NCBI GenBank assembly: GCA_946478935.1
Contig: CAMLEL010000051.1
Span: 1-9,722, forward strand
Direction: 5' to 3'
Length of the DNA stretch: 9,722 nt
DNA from: an uncultured Armatimonadota bacterium
Lineage (GTDB): Bacteria; Armatimonadota; Fimbriimonadia; Fimbriimonadales; Fimbriimonadaceae
This document shows positions 1-5,529 of this stretch, in pieces. The notes beneath the pieces are model-generated. The model did not search any database and was not told the origin of the DNA. It saw nothing but the letters and a program-made list of their open reading frames with translations. Every line of letters begins with the position of its first letter. Position 1 is the first letter of the stretch. The position numbers and the translations under genes were made by a program.

Positions 1-483
1 CAGCACCGGGCAGCGTCGCTGCACCAGCACGCGCCCCTCGTCATAGTTCTCGGTCACCAGGTGCACCGATGCCCCTGACTCTTTCTCTCCTGCCTCCAGG
101 ACAGCCTCATGAACGCGACGCCCATACATTCCCTTGCCGCCGAACTTCGGAAGGAGGGAAGGATGGACGTTGAGGATTCGCTCTGGAAAAGCCTGTAAGA
201 CTTCGTTCGGCAGCAGACGCAGATATCCGGCAAGGCACAGCACATCACAGCCCTTTAGCGCAACTAATAAAGCAGCCCCGTATCCCTCGTCAGAAGGGGG
301 CACAATGGCCACTGGAACGCCCATAGCGCTCGCCTCTGTCGCCGCAGGTGTTTCGGATCGGGGCGCGACCACGACGGTCACAGAGGCCGAAATTTGGCCA
401 TTCTGGCAGGCCCGGATAATCGCGGCCATATTTGAGCCGCGACCCTTTGGTCCGATTAGGATTCCGATCTGTGAAAGTGCCAC
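1..483 (-). CDS. purN: Phosphoribosylglycinamide formyltransferase (GAR transformylase), partial
   Basis: This enzyme transfers a formyl group from 10-formyl-THF to GAR, the third step of cytoplasmic de novo purine synthesis. The first 161 codons are present and the frame is open to the left edge; the family is about 200 residues, so only the C-terminal part is missing. Visible motifs are the phosphate-binding loop GRGSN (residues 14-18), the NVHPSLLPK block with catalytic Asn105 and His107, the GGKGMYG loop (115-121), and NYDEGRV with catalytic Asp148. These correspond to Asn106, His108 and Asp144 of E. coli PurN. I chose GTG at 483-481 because an in-frame TAA lies four codons upstream and the resulting MALSQIGILIG start fits the family. 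No Shine-Dalgarno sequence is visible, and the GTG lies inside the 3' arm of a hairpin in the flanking repeat. A TATAAC hexamer ends 8 bases before GTG, so a leaderless transcript is possible. The product is certain; the exact start is less so. Confidence 0.95.
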   Translation of the reverse strand, partial: MALSQIGILIGPKGRGSNMAAIIRACQNGQISASVTVVVAPRSETPAATEASAMGVPVAIVPPSDEGYGAALLVALKGCDVLCLAGYLRLLPNEVLQAFPERILNVHPSLLPKFGGKGMYGRRVHEAVLEAGEKESGASVHLVTENYDEGRVLVQRRCPVL

Positions 484-545
484 CGCGTTCAGTTATATCG
501 GAACGCGATGGGCGGAATGGGCGAAAGTCGGAGAAGATTAAGACT
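479..545. repeat. 67-bp direct repeat, left copy
   Basis: This copy matches 1828-1894 at a constant offset of 1,349 bases, with a single difference (G at 512 against C at 1861). Identity stops abruptly at 478/1827 and at 545/1894. The copy covers the first five bases of purN and the whole region directly upstream. It contains an imperfect inverted repeat, 480-490 against 501-511 around a 10-base centre. Read on the minus strand, the dyad has 11 paired positions including one G-U, but here the hairpin is followed by purN codons rather than a T-run. Confidence 0.95.
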
Positions 546-721
546 CATCAGGTGTCTCACCTCTAAAATGTACTTGCCTAAGAAAGCTTTTGAAACGAAT
601 CAACTTGCCGTACAATGGCATTGCATCGTTGAGCTCTCATGGTCGTGACAGCTTTGGATCGATTTCCTTTGGGGCCGCTCCTGACATCAGTCGGAGAGGA
701 GTCTCTGCCTACTTATAGTTA
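546..721. promoter_or_regulatory. Non-coding leader region of the cassette
   Basis: No credible gene is seen in these 176 bases. A candidate plus-strand promoter has TTGAAA at 590-595 and TACAAT at 611-616, but with a short 15-bp spacer; it would give a leader of about 140 nt. A second -10-like hexamer, TATAGT at 714-719, has no good -35 and would start transcription inside the left arm of the dyad at 722-752. Two small dyads are present: AGGTG/CACCT at 550-562 and CAATG/CATTG around 613-623. All promoter calls here are tentative. Confidence 0.3.
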
Positions 722-752
722 TGACGATTGCATGCTGAGGATGCAATCGTCA
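722..752 (+). promoter_or_regulatory. Perfect 12-bp inverted repeat next to the pseudopilin ribosome binding site
   Basis: TGACGATTGCAT at 722-733 is the exact reverse complement of ATGCAATCGTCA at 741-752, with a 7-base loop (734-740). The right arm abuts the Shine-Dalgarno sequence AGGGAG (753-758) of the pseudopilin gene, which lies 8 bases before its ATG. In RNA it would form a 12-bp stem immediately 5' of the ribosome binding site; in DNA it could be a dimeric repressor operator. There is no T-run after it, so it does not look like a terminator. The arms are certain; the role is inferred. Confidence 0.65.
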
Positions 753-766
753 AGGGAGCAGTCGAA

Positions 767-1390
767 ATGAAATCGAGAGCATTCACACTCATCGAAGTAC
801 TCACCGTCACGGCTATCGTTGCTGTGCTCGCTGCGATTCTCTTCCCCGTACTTACAAGAGCGAAAGCAAACGCACGAAAGACGACGACTCTAAATAATCT
901 GCATCAATGTGGTCTCGCGCTGTCCCTTTATGAGCAAGATTATGGCGACTATCCAGATTCGACAGCAGTTCGAAGCGTTCTGAACTCCTCGATAACATGC
1001 GATCCAATGGATTATTGGCGTAGCTCATGCAGCGAACCAGTTGGCGCACCGATGGTTGGATCGTATGCGTATGTGCGCTTCTTATTGATGGCAGCGGATG
1101 TCGGAAAATGGAATGAGTACAAATCCAATCCACAAGCAACGGTGATGGCGTGTATTTTCCATTCATCGCACAAAATCATACGCTTTGAGGGCGATATGCC
1201 GGCCAGTGCTTCCTGTATGGTTACAGATGCCAGGTGTGCCTTTCCTGATGTTGTTGTGAGGCTGGCATATGACACCTCGGCACGAACTTCCCGATACCGC
1301 GTTGCTCTTGTGAAGGACGGTAATGGATATAGCGGCCCCCTTATGACCTGGAGTAGTGTTTTTTACAGGGACTATCAGAATGATAACTGA
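767..1390 (+). CDS. Pseudopilin-like protein with prepilin N-terminal methylation signal
   Basis: A 207-residue protein with a type IV prepilin / type II pseudopilin N-terminus: a short basic leader MKSRA, then FTLIEVL with Glu at mature position 5 (residue 10), and a hydrophobic helix to about residue 28. The expected processing by prepilin peptidase is after Ala5; Ala instead of Gly at -1 is common in Armatimonadota and Planctomycetota sets, as I recall. The segment after the helix (KANARKTTTLNNLHQCGLAL...YEQDYGDYP) resembles the large pseudopilin families of those phyla. The globular part lacks a clear H-X9-DG motif and has six cysteines (48, 78, 88, 129, 150, 157). Start: ATG at 767 has AGGGAG 8 bases upstream; an in-frame TTG at 728 lies inside the 12-bp dyad and is less likely. 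The gene overlaps the next one by 11 bases, suggesting coupled translation. It would sit in the inner membrane or in an extracellular fibre. No other pilus gene is present in the window, and its partner or cargo is unknown. Confidence 0.85.
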   Translation: MKSRAFTLIEVLTVTAIVAVLAAILFPVLTRAKANARKTTTLNNLHQCGLALSLYEQDYGDYPDSTAVRSVLNSSITCDPMDYWRSSCSEPVGAPMVGSYAYVRFLLMAADVGKWNEYKSNPQATVMACIFHSSHKIIRFEGDMPASASCMVTDARCAFPDVVVRLAYDTSARTSRYRVALVKDGNGYSGPLMTWSSVFYRDYQNDN

Positions 1391-1793
1391 TCACCGAGTC
1401 GGCGTTGCCGAATATCTTATGTCGCTTTCTCGAAGAAATCGACTGTTGGTCAGCTCGATTTTTGTGGCGGCATTCGCATGTTATGCTCCGTTGACGCTGA
1501 TAGCCCTGGCTGGAATCTGGCGAAATCATTTGTTCTCCGTTGTGAACCTCGAAGTCATTGGTCTTCTGTGGGTGATTTCGATGATAGGCTTCCGTCTGAG
1601 AGCCTTCTGGTGGGCCAACATGATTCCAGCCGTTGCCCTCTCAGGGTTTATCTTTAATGGAATGGCGACTTCTCGACCGGTCGAGGATTGGCCGCTCTGG
1701 TGGGAAATGTACTTTTTCATTCTTGGCGCTGCCGCATTGAATGCTTACGGAATGGCGCTATCTTCGAGGCGCCTAAGTTTGTACCAGGAGTAG
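1380..1793 (+). CDS. Small four-helix membrane protein, unknown function
   Basis: A 137-residue protein of no family I recognise. Four hydrophobic segments are visible, at about residues 22-46, 52-71, 76-95 and 108-127, with basic clusters at 18-21 (RRNR), 72-74 and 130-131. It is rich in Trp (47, 64, 77-78, 104, 107-108). ATG at 1380 is preferred because AGGG (1367-1370) lies 9 bases upstream. The start lies within the last codons of the pseudopilin gene in another frame, an 11-base overlap typical of translational coupling. An upstream GTG at 1356 in frame is less likely. The two genes together fill most of the repeat-flanked cassette, so they may act together, for example as a membrane anchor or assembly partner. 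That is inference only. Confidence 0.75.
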   Translation: MITDHRVGVAEYLMSLSRRNRLLVSSIFVAAFACYAPLTLIALAGIWRNHLFSVVNLEVIGLLWVISMIGFRLRAFWWANMIPAVALSGFIFNGMATSRPVEDWPLWWEMYFFILGAAALNAYGMALSSRRLSLYQE

Positions 1794-1820
1794 CTTAGCC
1801 TTGACCAATAATACCGAACG

Positions 1821-1861
1821 TAAAATAGCCACCGCGTTCAGTTATATCGGAACGCGATGGC
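1821..1861 (-). terminator. Hairpin and short T-run downstream of the M28 peptidase gene
   Basis: On the minus strand GCCATCGCGTTC (1861-1850) and GAACGCGGTGGC (1839-1828) form a 12-bp stem around a 10-base loop. The only non-Watson-Crick position is a G-U pair in minus-strand RNA but a C-A mismatch in plus-strand RNA, so the fold favours the minus strand. TATTTTA follows directly (1827-1821). The hairpin starts 32 bases past the M28 stop codon. This fits a modest Rho-independent terminator for the peptidase genes. The same dyad could instead be a recombination or protein-binding site within the repeat. Confidence 0.5.
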
Positions 1862-1894
1862 CGGAATGGGCGAAAGTCGGAGAAGATTAAGACT
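1828..1894. repeat. 67-bp direct repeat, right copy
   Basis: Second copy of the 479-545 repeat, 66/67 identical. It begins 34 bases after the membrane-protein stop and ends on base 1894, the last base of the M28 peptidase TAA stop codon. Its single difference from the left copy (C at 1861) extends the internal dyad by one pair at the outer end. Confidence 0.95.
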
Positions 1895-3456
1895 TAGCGT
1901 GCTCGTATACCCGTCGCCAGGAAACGAAGCTGCCTCTTCAGCCGATCGCGTACTTCGAGGATCCAATCGTCCTCGTGGTCATGGTCGTGCGTGGAGTGCA
2001 GAGCCGGATCCTCGAACATTTGATCTGAACCCACCGCTGGCCCGTTCAGGTCCAGGGTCCTCGCCATGGGTTTGGCGGCGCGAGGAAGCAGGGTGGGGGC
2101 TTGGGCCAGGTTGAATGCAACCACGGCATGGTTGGAACTCGACTGGATCAAGTATTGCGGAATCGTGTTCTCGTATCGGTCGTGCTGGGTGTGCCAGACA
2201 AAGCCATAATCCTGCTTGCCCTTTTCCATGGTGAAGAAGCCGGGGACGCCCACAAAGTTAAACGGGGCATGATCGCTCGATCCACCGGAAGGCATCGAAG
2301 CGCGGGACTGGAACTCCATCGGCAGGTCGGGGAAAGCCTTCACGGTCGGGGCGAATGCGGCCTCCATCATCGACTTCATGGCTTCAACACCCTGGTAGCC
2401 ACCATGGTAGTTGGACCCGCCATCGTCATTCAGCACCGCCGAAATCTTGTCCATCTGGTCCTTGTGCTTTTCGACATATGCGCGAGAGCCCAGCAGACCC
2501 TGCTCCTCACCCGACCAAAGGATGAAGCGAATGGTGCGCTTTGGCTTGACTTTGGCCATCGCTAAAATGCGAGCCGCTTCCATCGCGGTCACCGTGCCCG
2601 TGCCATTGTCGCTTGCGCCCTGGGAGCCAGGGCTGTTCCAAGAGTCTAGGTGACCACAGACAATCACGATTTCATCGGGTCTTTCCGTACCGCGGATGTC
2701 CGCCACGACGTTGTATTGGGCGATCGGGCCCTTGAACCACTTGACCTCAGCGTCGAACTCCAGCACGGGATTCTTGCCTGCATCGATGGCATCCTTGACG
2801 GCCGTGAAATCCGATTTGCGGACATTGATGTTGAGGTCGGTTGGGCGATCCTCGAATGTTTTTCCACGCCAGCTTCCGCTTGAATGGACCCTTTCATCGG
2901 AAGTGCCGAAGATTCGACCGAGAATCCCGGCGTTATCCATTGCCTTCTTCAAATCGTCATTCGCGAGCGTAGGTCCCCTCATGCCGGCTGCGGATGGCAT
3001 GAGTACCCAAGCTCCTTTCAGTTTGGATTGCATCTTGGCAACCTCTTCAAGCGATTTGGGCGCCATGACCGCCGGCCCTGACACGAGTCCGTCTGTGCCG
3101 GGCATCCAGTTCATCGTCGTGAATTGGAAGTCTCGCTTCGTGGGACTCGTCATGCGACCGACTTGTCGCTTGCCCCGTTCAAATCCAACGGGCACGTCTC
3201 CCCATTGGTCAAGGTGCACATTGGTGAGGCCCCATTTCTTGAAGTTGGCCATCGCCCAGTCCTGGGCTCGCCTCAAGTTGGGTGAACCAGTCAGGCGAGG
3301 GCCGATTTGGGTGAGCTTTCTGAGATGGAGCATCACCTGGTTCTTATTTTTGCCAATCTCGAGGATGGAATCGATGTCCTCCGAACTGGCTTGGCAAAGG
3401 CCCAAAAGCGGAAGCGCGGTGGCGACTCCCAGTAGAGAAATGCGCAAAGATTTCAT
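1894..3456 (-). CDS. Secreted M28-family zinc metallopeptidase with His/Asp-rich tail
   Basis: A 520-residue exported aminopeptidase or carboxypeptidase-type enzyme of family M28. A signal peptide spans about residues 1-23 (hydrophobic 6-20, then a QAS-type site). The co-catalytic metal site is complete: His269 (GHLDSW), bridging Asp283 (SDNGTG), Glu317/Glu318 (SGEEQGL), Asp344-345 (NDDGG) and His422 (WHTQHD). The stretch between residues 110 and 245 fits a PA-type insertion ahead of the catalytic core, as in glutamate carboxypeptidase-like M28 proteins. It should act outside the cytoplasm, releasing amino acids or dipeptides; the exact substrate cannot be read. It is a paralogue of the adjacent upstream gene, but has a C-terminal extension of about 30 residues, with His487, 490, 492 and 494 among Asp/Glu residues, that the paralogue lacks. 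No clear Shine-Dalgarno precedes ATG. The stop codon abuts the right 67-bp repeat. Confidence 0.92.
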   Translation of the reverse strand: MKSLRISLLGVATALPLLGLCQASSEDIDSILEIGKNKNQVMLHLRKLTQIGPRLTGSPNLRRAQDWAMANFKKWGLTNVHLDQWGDVPVGFERGKRQVGRMTSPTKRDFQFTTMNWMPGTDGLVSGPAVMAPKSLEEVAKMQSKLKGAWVLMPSAAGMRGPTLANDDLKKAMDNAGILGRIFGTSDERVHSSGSWRGKTFEDRPTDLNINVRKSDFTAVKDAIDAGKNPVLEFDAEVKWFKGPIAQYNVVADIRGTERPDEIVIVCGHLDSWNSPGSQGASDNGTGTVTAMEAARILAMAKVKPKRTIRFILWSGEEQGLLGSRAYVEKHKDQMDKISAVLNDDGGSNYHGGYQGVEAMKSMMEAAFAPTVKAFPDLPMEFQSRASMPSGGSSDHAPFNFVGVPGFFTMEKGKQDYGFVWHTQHDRYENTIPQYLIQSSSNHAVVAFNLAQAPTLLPRAAKPMARTLDLNGPAVGSDQMFEDPALHSTHDHDHEDDWILEVRDRLKRQLRFLATGIRAR

Positions 3457-3482
3457 AGCTTGTTTGTTAAGTACGCGAAAGT

Positions 3483-3512
3483 GGGCGTGAAACCCTCCAG
3501 GATTCCACGCCC
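3483..3512 (-). terminator. Strong intergenic hairpin between the two M28 genes
   Basis: In the 66-bp gap the minus strand reads GGGCGTGGAATCC, loop TGGA, GGGTTTCACGCCC. This is a 13-pair stem with two G-U wobbles and a tetraloop. Both wobbles become A-C mismatches on the plus strand, so the fold favours transcripts of the peptidase genes. It begins 11 bases past the stop of the upstream gene. Only a weak T-rich stretch follows (ACTTTCG). A T7 run lies at 3518-3524 on the plus-strand side but overlaps the upstream gene stop. Partial terminator, processing site or mRNA-stabilising hairpin are all possible. Confidence 0.55.
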
Positions 3513-3522
3513 TGCGATTTTT

Positions 3523-4995
3523 TTACGCCTTTCCATTGAGCAGCTTGTCGAGTCCGGGAACGGACGAGTAATCGGGCATTGTCTGCGGTTTGGGGCCCCG
3601 AGGCAGCAATGAATCCAGATTGGCGAGGTTGTAGCTTACGACGGCATGGCAGACACTCGACTGCACCAGATATTCGGGCACAGCATATTTGAGGTGGTCG
3701 TGCTGCGTGTGGTGAACGAAATTGTAGTCTGCGGTTCCTGATTCGATCGTGAAGAATCCCGGGACACCGACGGCATTGAAGGATGCATGGTCGCTTCCTC
3801 CTCCACGAGGCATTTGCGGTGAAACTCGGAACGTCATTGGAAGGTTCGGAAATGCGCTCGCTACCGGTGCGTAAGCGGCTTCAAAGATCGGCTTTTGAGA
3901 TTCGATTCCCACGTATCCGCCATGGTAATTCGTGCCGCCATCATCCACCAAGACAGCGGAAATCTTATCCATCTCCGACATATGCCGGGCGACGTAACCC
4001 CGCGATCCAAACAGACCCTGCTCTTCTCCAGTCCATAGAATAAACCTGATGGTCCGCTTGGGTTTCGCTCCAACCTTGTTCAAAATCCTCGCCGCCTCAA
4101 GGGCAGTACAGGAGCCCGTTGCATTGTCGCAGGTTCCGGTTGAACCCGGGCCATCCCAAGAGTCGAAGTGACCGCTAACGATCACGACCTCCTCGGGCTT
4201 TTCGGTTCCTTTGATTTCAGCGACGATGTTGTACTGCGGGCGCGCCTTCGTGATCCACTTTTGGTCCAACTTGAATTCGAGTTCGACCGGCTTGCCCGCA
4301 TCGAGATTGGCAACGATCTTGTCCATGTCCGACTTGCGAACGATCACCCTTCGACCTTTCGGAAGATTGGCGGCATCGACCCGCCAGTTCCCGGACGTAA
4401 TCACCAAGTCGTTTCGGCTGGCGGTCACGCGACCGGCGATGCCGGCTTCGTCGATCTGCTTTTCCAGATCGAGGCGTGCTTTCAATTCGGGGCTGATTTC
4501 CGCATTTGCGTTGCGCGGTGGCTGCGCTGGGTTACCGGTTGTGTAAACGAGCCAAGCGCCTTTCATCGAGGTCTTCGCGGCGTTAAACTCATCCAATGTG
4601 GTGGGTGCCTTGACCGCCTTGGCTTTCATGGCGCCGCGAGTTCCTTCTGTCCAGGATGGGCTCGTGAATTCGAAATCGATTTTTTCTGGGGCGGTCATGC
4701 GCCCGAAGCTTGACTTGCCGCGATCGAAGCCAACGGGAAACTCACCCCACTGCTCCATGTGAACATTGACGCAGCCTGCCTTCTTGAATTGGTCCATCAT
4801 CCATTTGCTGGCCCTCTCAAGATTGGATGAGCTGGTGAGTCTGGGTCCGAACTTCGAAGTCAATTCAGTCAGGGATGTCATCACCTGACTGCGGTTTTTG
4901 CCTTCATCGATGATTTTGTTGATCGTTTCTGAATTCCCTTGGCCGCTGGATATGACGGCACATCCAAGGGCAAGCAGAAATAAGGGCATTTTCAT
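3523..4995 (-). CDS. Secreted M28-family zinc metallopeptidase
   Basis: A 490-residue M28 metallopeptidase, paralogous along its length to the next gene downstream. Metal-site residues are His276 (GHFDSW), Asp290 (CDNATG), Glu324/Glu325 (TGEEQGL), Asp351-352 (VDDGG) and His429 (HHTQHD). An N-terminal hydrophobic stretch (residues 4-16) acts as an export signal. Cys12 follows Leu-Gly, but the hydrophobic core before it is short and the -3 residue is Ala, so a lipoprotein is possible but not favoured. A PA-like insertion lies between about residues 105 and 255. Start ATG at 4995 follows a TAGAAT hexamer (minus strand) about 12 bases upstream, with no strong Shine-Dalgarno. It is likely the promoter-proximal member of a peptidase transcription unit. 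It acts outside the cytoplasm; the peptide substrate is unknown. Confidence 0.92.
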   Translation of the reverse strand: MKMPLFLLALGCAVISSGQGNSETINKIIDEGKNRSQVMTSLTELTSKFGPRLTSSSNLERASKWMMDQFKKAGCVNVHMEQWGEFPVGFDRGKSSFGRMTAPEKIDFEFTSPSWTEGTRGAMKAKAVKAPTTLDEFNAAKTSMKGAWLVYTTGNPAQPPRNANAEISPELKARLDLEKQIDEAGIAGRVTASRNDLVITSGNWRVDAANLPKGRRVIVRKSDMDKIVANLDAGKPVELEFKLDQKWITKARPQYNIVAEIKGTEKPEEVVIVSGHFDSWDGPGSTGTCDNATGSCTALEAARILNKVGAKPKRTIRFILWTGEEQGLFGSRGYVARHMSEMDKISAVLVDDGGTNYHGGYVGIESQKPIFEAAYAPVASAFPNLPMTFRVSPQMPRGGGSDHASFNAVGVPGFFTIESGTADYNFVHHTQHDHLKYAVPEYLVQSSVCHAVVSYNLANLDSLLPRGPKPQTMPDYSSVPGLDKLLNGKA

Positions 4996-5069
4996 GATGA
5001 CTTCATTCTAAGCGAAATTGAGCGAAGGCGAAACCGCAACCGCTTTCAATCTCGTCCGTAGTGGCAGTT
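4996..5069. promoter_or_regulatory. Divergent intergenic region between peptidase and lipoprotein genes
   Basis: These 74 bases must hold the starts for both directions. On the minus strand TAGAAT (5010-5005) is a fair -10, with only a weak TTTCGC at 17-bp spacing as -35. The plus strand has two AGCGAA units spaced by 10 bp (5011-5016 and 5021-5026), which might be a binding-site repeat. No convincing -35/-10 pair was found for the plus-strand gene. Confidence 0.35.
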
Positions 5070-5492
5070 ATGAAGACGTTGATCATTTTGTTCATCGCTA
5101 TGTTCGCAATCGTGGGGTGCGGGGCCAACTTGGAACAGAAGATTGTCGGTCAGTGGAAAGTGGATACCGCCAAATCCTCATTCACGGGCGAGAACATGAA
5201 GGATGAAAACGCAAAGAAGATGGCGATGGCCATGATGGAGACTGTTTCGCTAGATATCAAGGACGACAAGTCATTCAGCATGCAGATCATCTTCCCAATG
5301 AATGGCACCTGGACCCTTTCCGGCAACAAGCTCTCGCTGGTACCCACGAAGAAGGAGGGTGAGTCATTCAGCTTTGGTGGGAAAGATTCGATGGAGTTCG
5401 ATGTCGCCTCGACGGGAGACTCGATGACTTCGAAGATGACGGAAGGAAACATGACCGGAACGCTGGTGATGGTCAAGTCGCCCGCCAAGTAA
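5070..5492 (+). CDS. Small Met-rich lipoprotein, lipocalin-like
   Basis: A 140-residue lipoprotein. MKTLIILFIAMFAIVGC is a signal peptide with a good lipobox, Ile-Val-Gly|Cys17, so the mature protein should be lipidated and membrane-attached. The mature part has IVGQWKVD near its start, followed by alternating strand-like segments with a WTLSGNKLSL motif (residues 81-90). This is the pattern of small lipocalin-like beta-barrel domains that measure the difference from a simple sugar or peptide binding fold only by structure; the assignment is by appearance. Fourteen of 140 residues are Met, with MAMAMM at residues 51-56. The ATG at 5070 is chosen because it starts directly on the basic n-region; GTG at 5061 is in frame and would add three residues. 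It is 37 bases upstream of the large exported protein gene and probably co-transcribed. Function unknown. Confidence 0.8.
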   Translation: MKTLIILFIAMFAIVGCGANLEQKIVGQWKVDTAKSSFTGENMKDENAKKMAMAMMETVSLDIKDDKSFSMQIIFPMNGTWTLSGNKLSLVPTKKEGESFSFGGKDSMEFDVASTGDSMTSKMTEGNMTGTLVMVKSPAK

Positions 5493-5529
5493 GCAGGAAA
5501 TCGAATCCAACGCTGCGAATTCTGGGGGC

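Larger units (their letters stand above)
546..1827 (+). mobile_element. Putative inserted cassette between 67-bp direct repeats
   Basis: This 1,282-bp unique segment lies between the two 67-bp direct repeats. It separates an M28 peptidase gene from purN, which are both on the minus strand, and carries two overlapping plus-strand genes. Sampled composition is lower than in the neighbours: 27/60 GC at 841-900 and 29/60 at 961-1020, against 41/60 at 2581-2640 and 36/60 at 9001-9060. No recombinase or transposase is encoded, there are no terminal inverted repeats, and no tRNA borders it. It could be a passively mobilised cassette, a Campbell-type integration through the 67 bp of homology, or a rearrangement between dispersed copies of an intergenic repeat. 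That it is an insertion is inferred from structure. Confidence 0.6.

Noticed and set aside
479..545. The repeat as an ordinary target-site duplication of a transposon.
   Set aside because: 67 bp is much longer than the duplications made by common insertion sequences, and neither a transposase nor terminal inverted repeats are present.
728..766. TTG at 728 as start of the pseudopilin.
   Set aside because: It lies inside the 12-bp dyad without a ribosome binding site, and would put 13 extra residues before a leader of normal length starting at 767.
1828..1861. The palindrome as a dif/XerCD site.
   Set aside because: The 12-10-12 layout and the arm bases do not match the 11-6-11 dif pattern; a 10-base centre is also wide for known tyrosine recombinases. 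Kept only as a generic recombination-site possibility.
2696..3490. Long plus-strand open frame (264 codons) opposite the M28 gene.
   Set aside because: It is antisense to a gene with a complete metal site, has no ribosome binding site and no recognisable domain. Long antisense frames are expected in GC-rich coding DNA.
3518..3524. T7 run after the 3483-3512 hairpin as a plus-strand terminator.
   Set aside because: No plus-strand gene ends there, and the stem has two mismatches in plus-strand RNA. The run overlaps the M28 stop codon.
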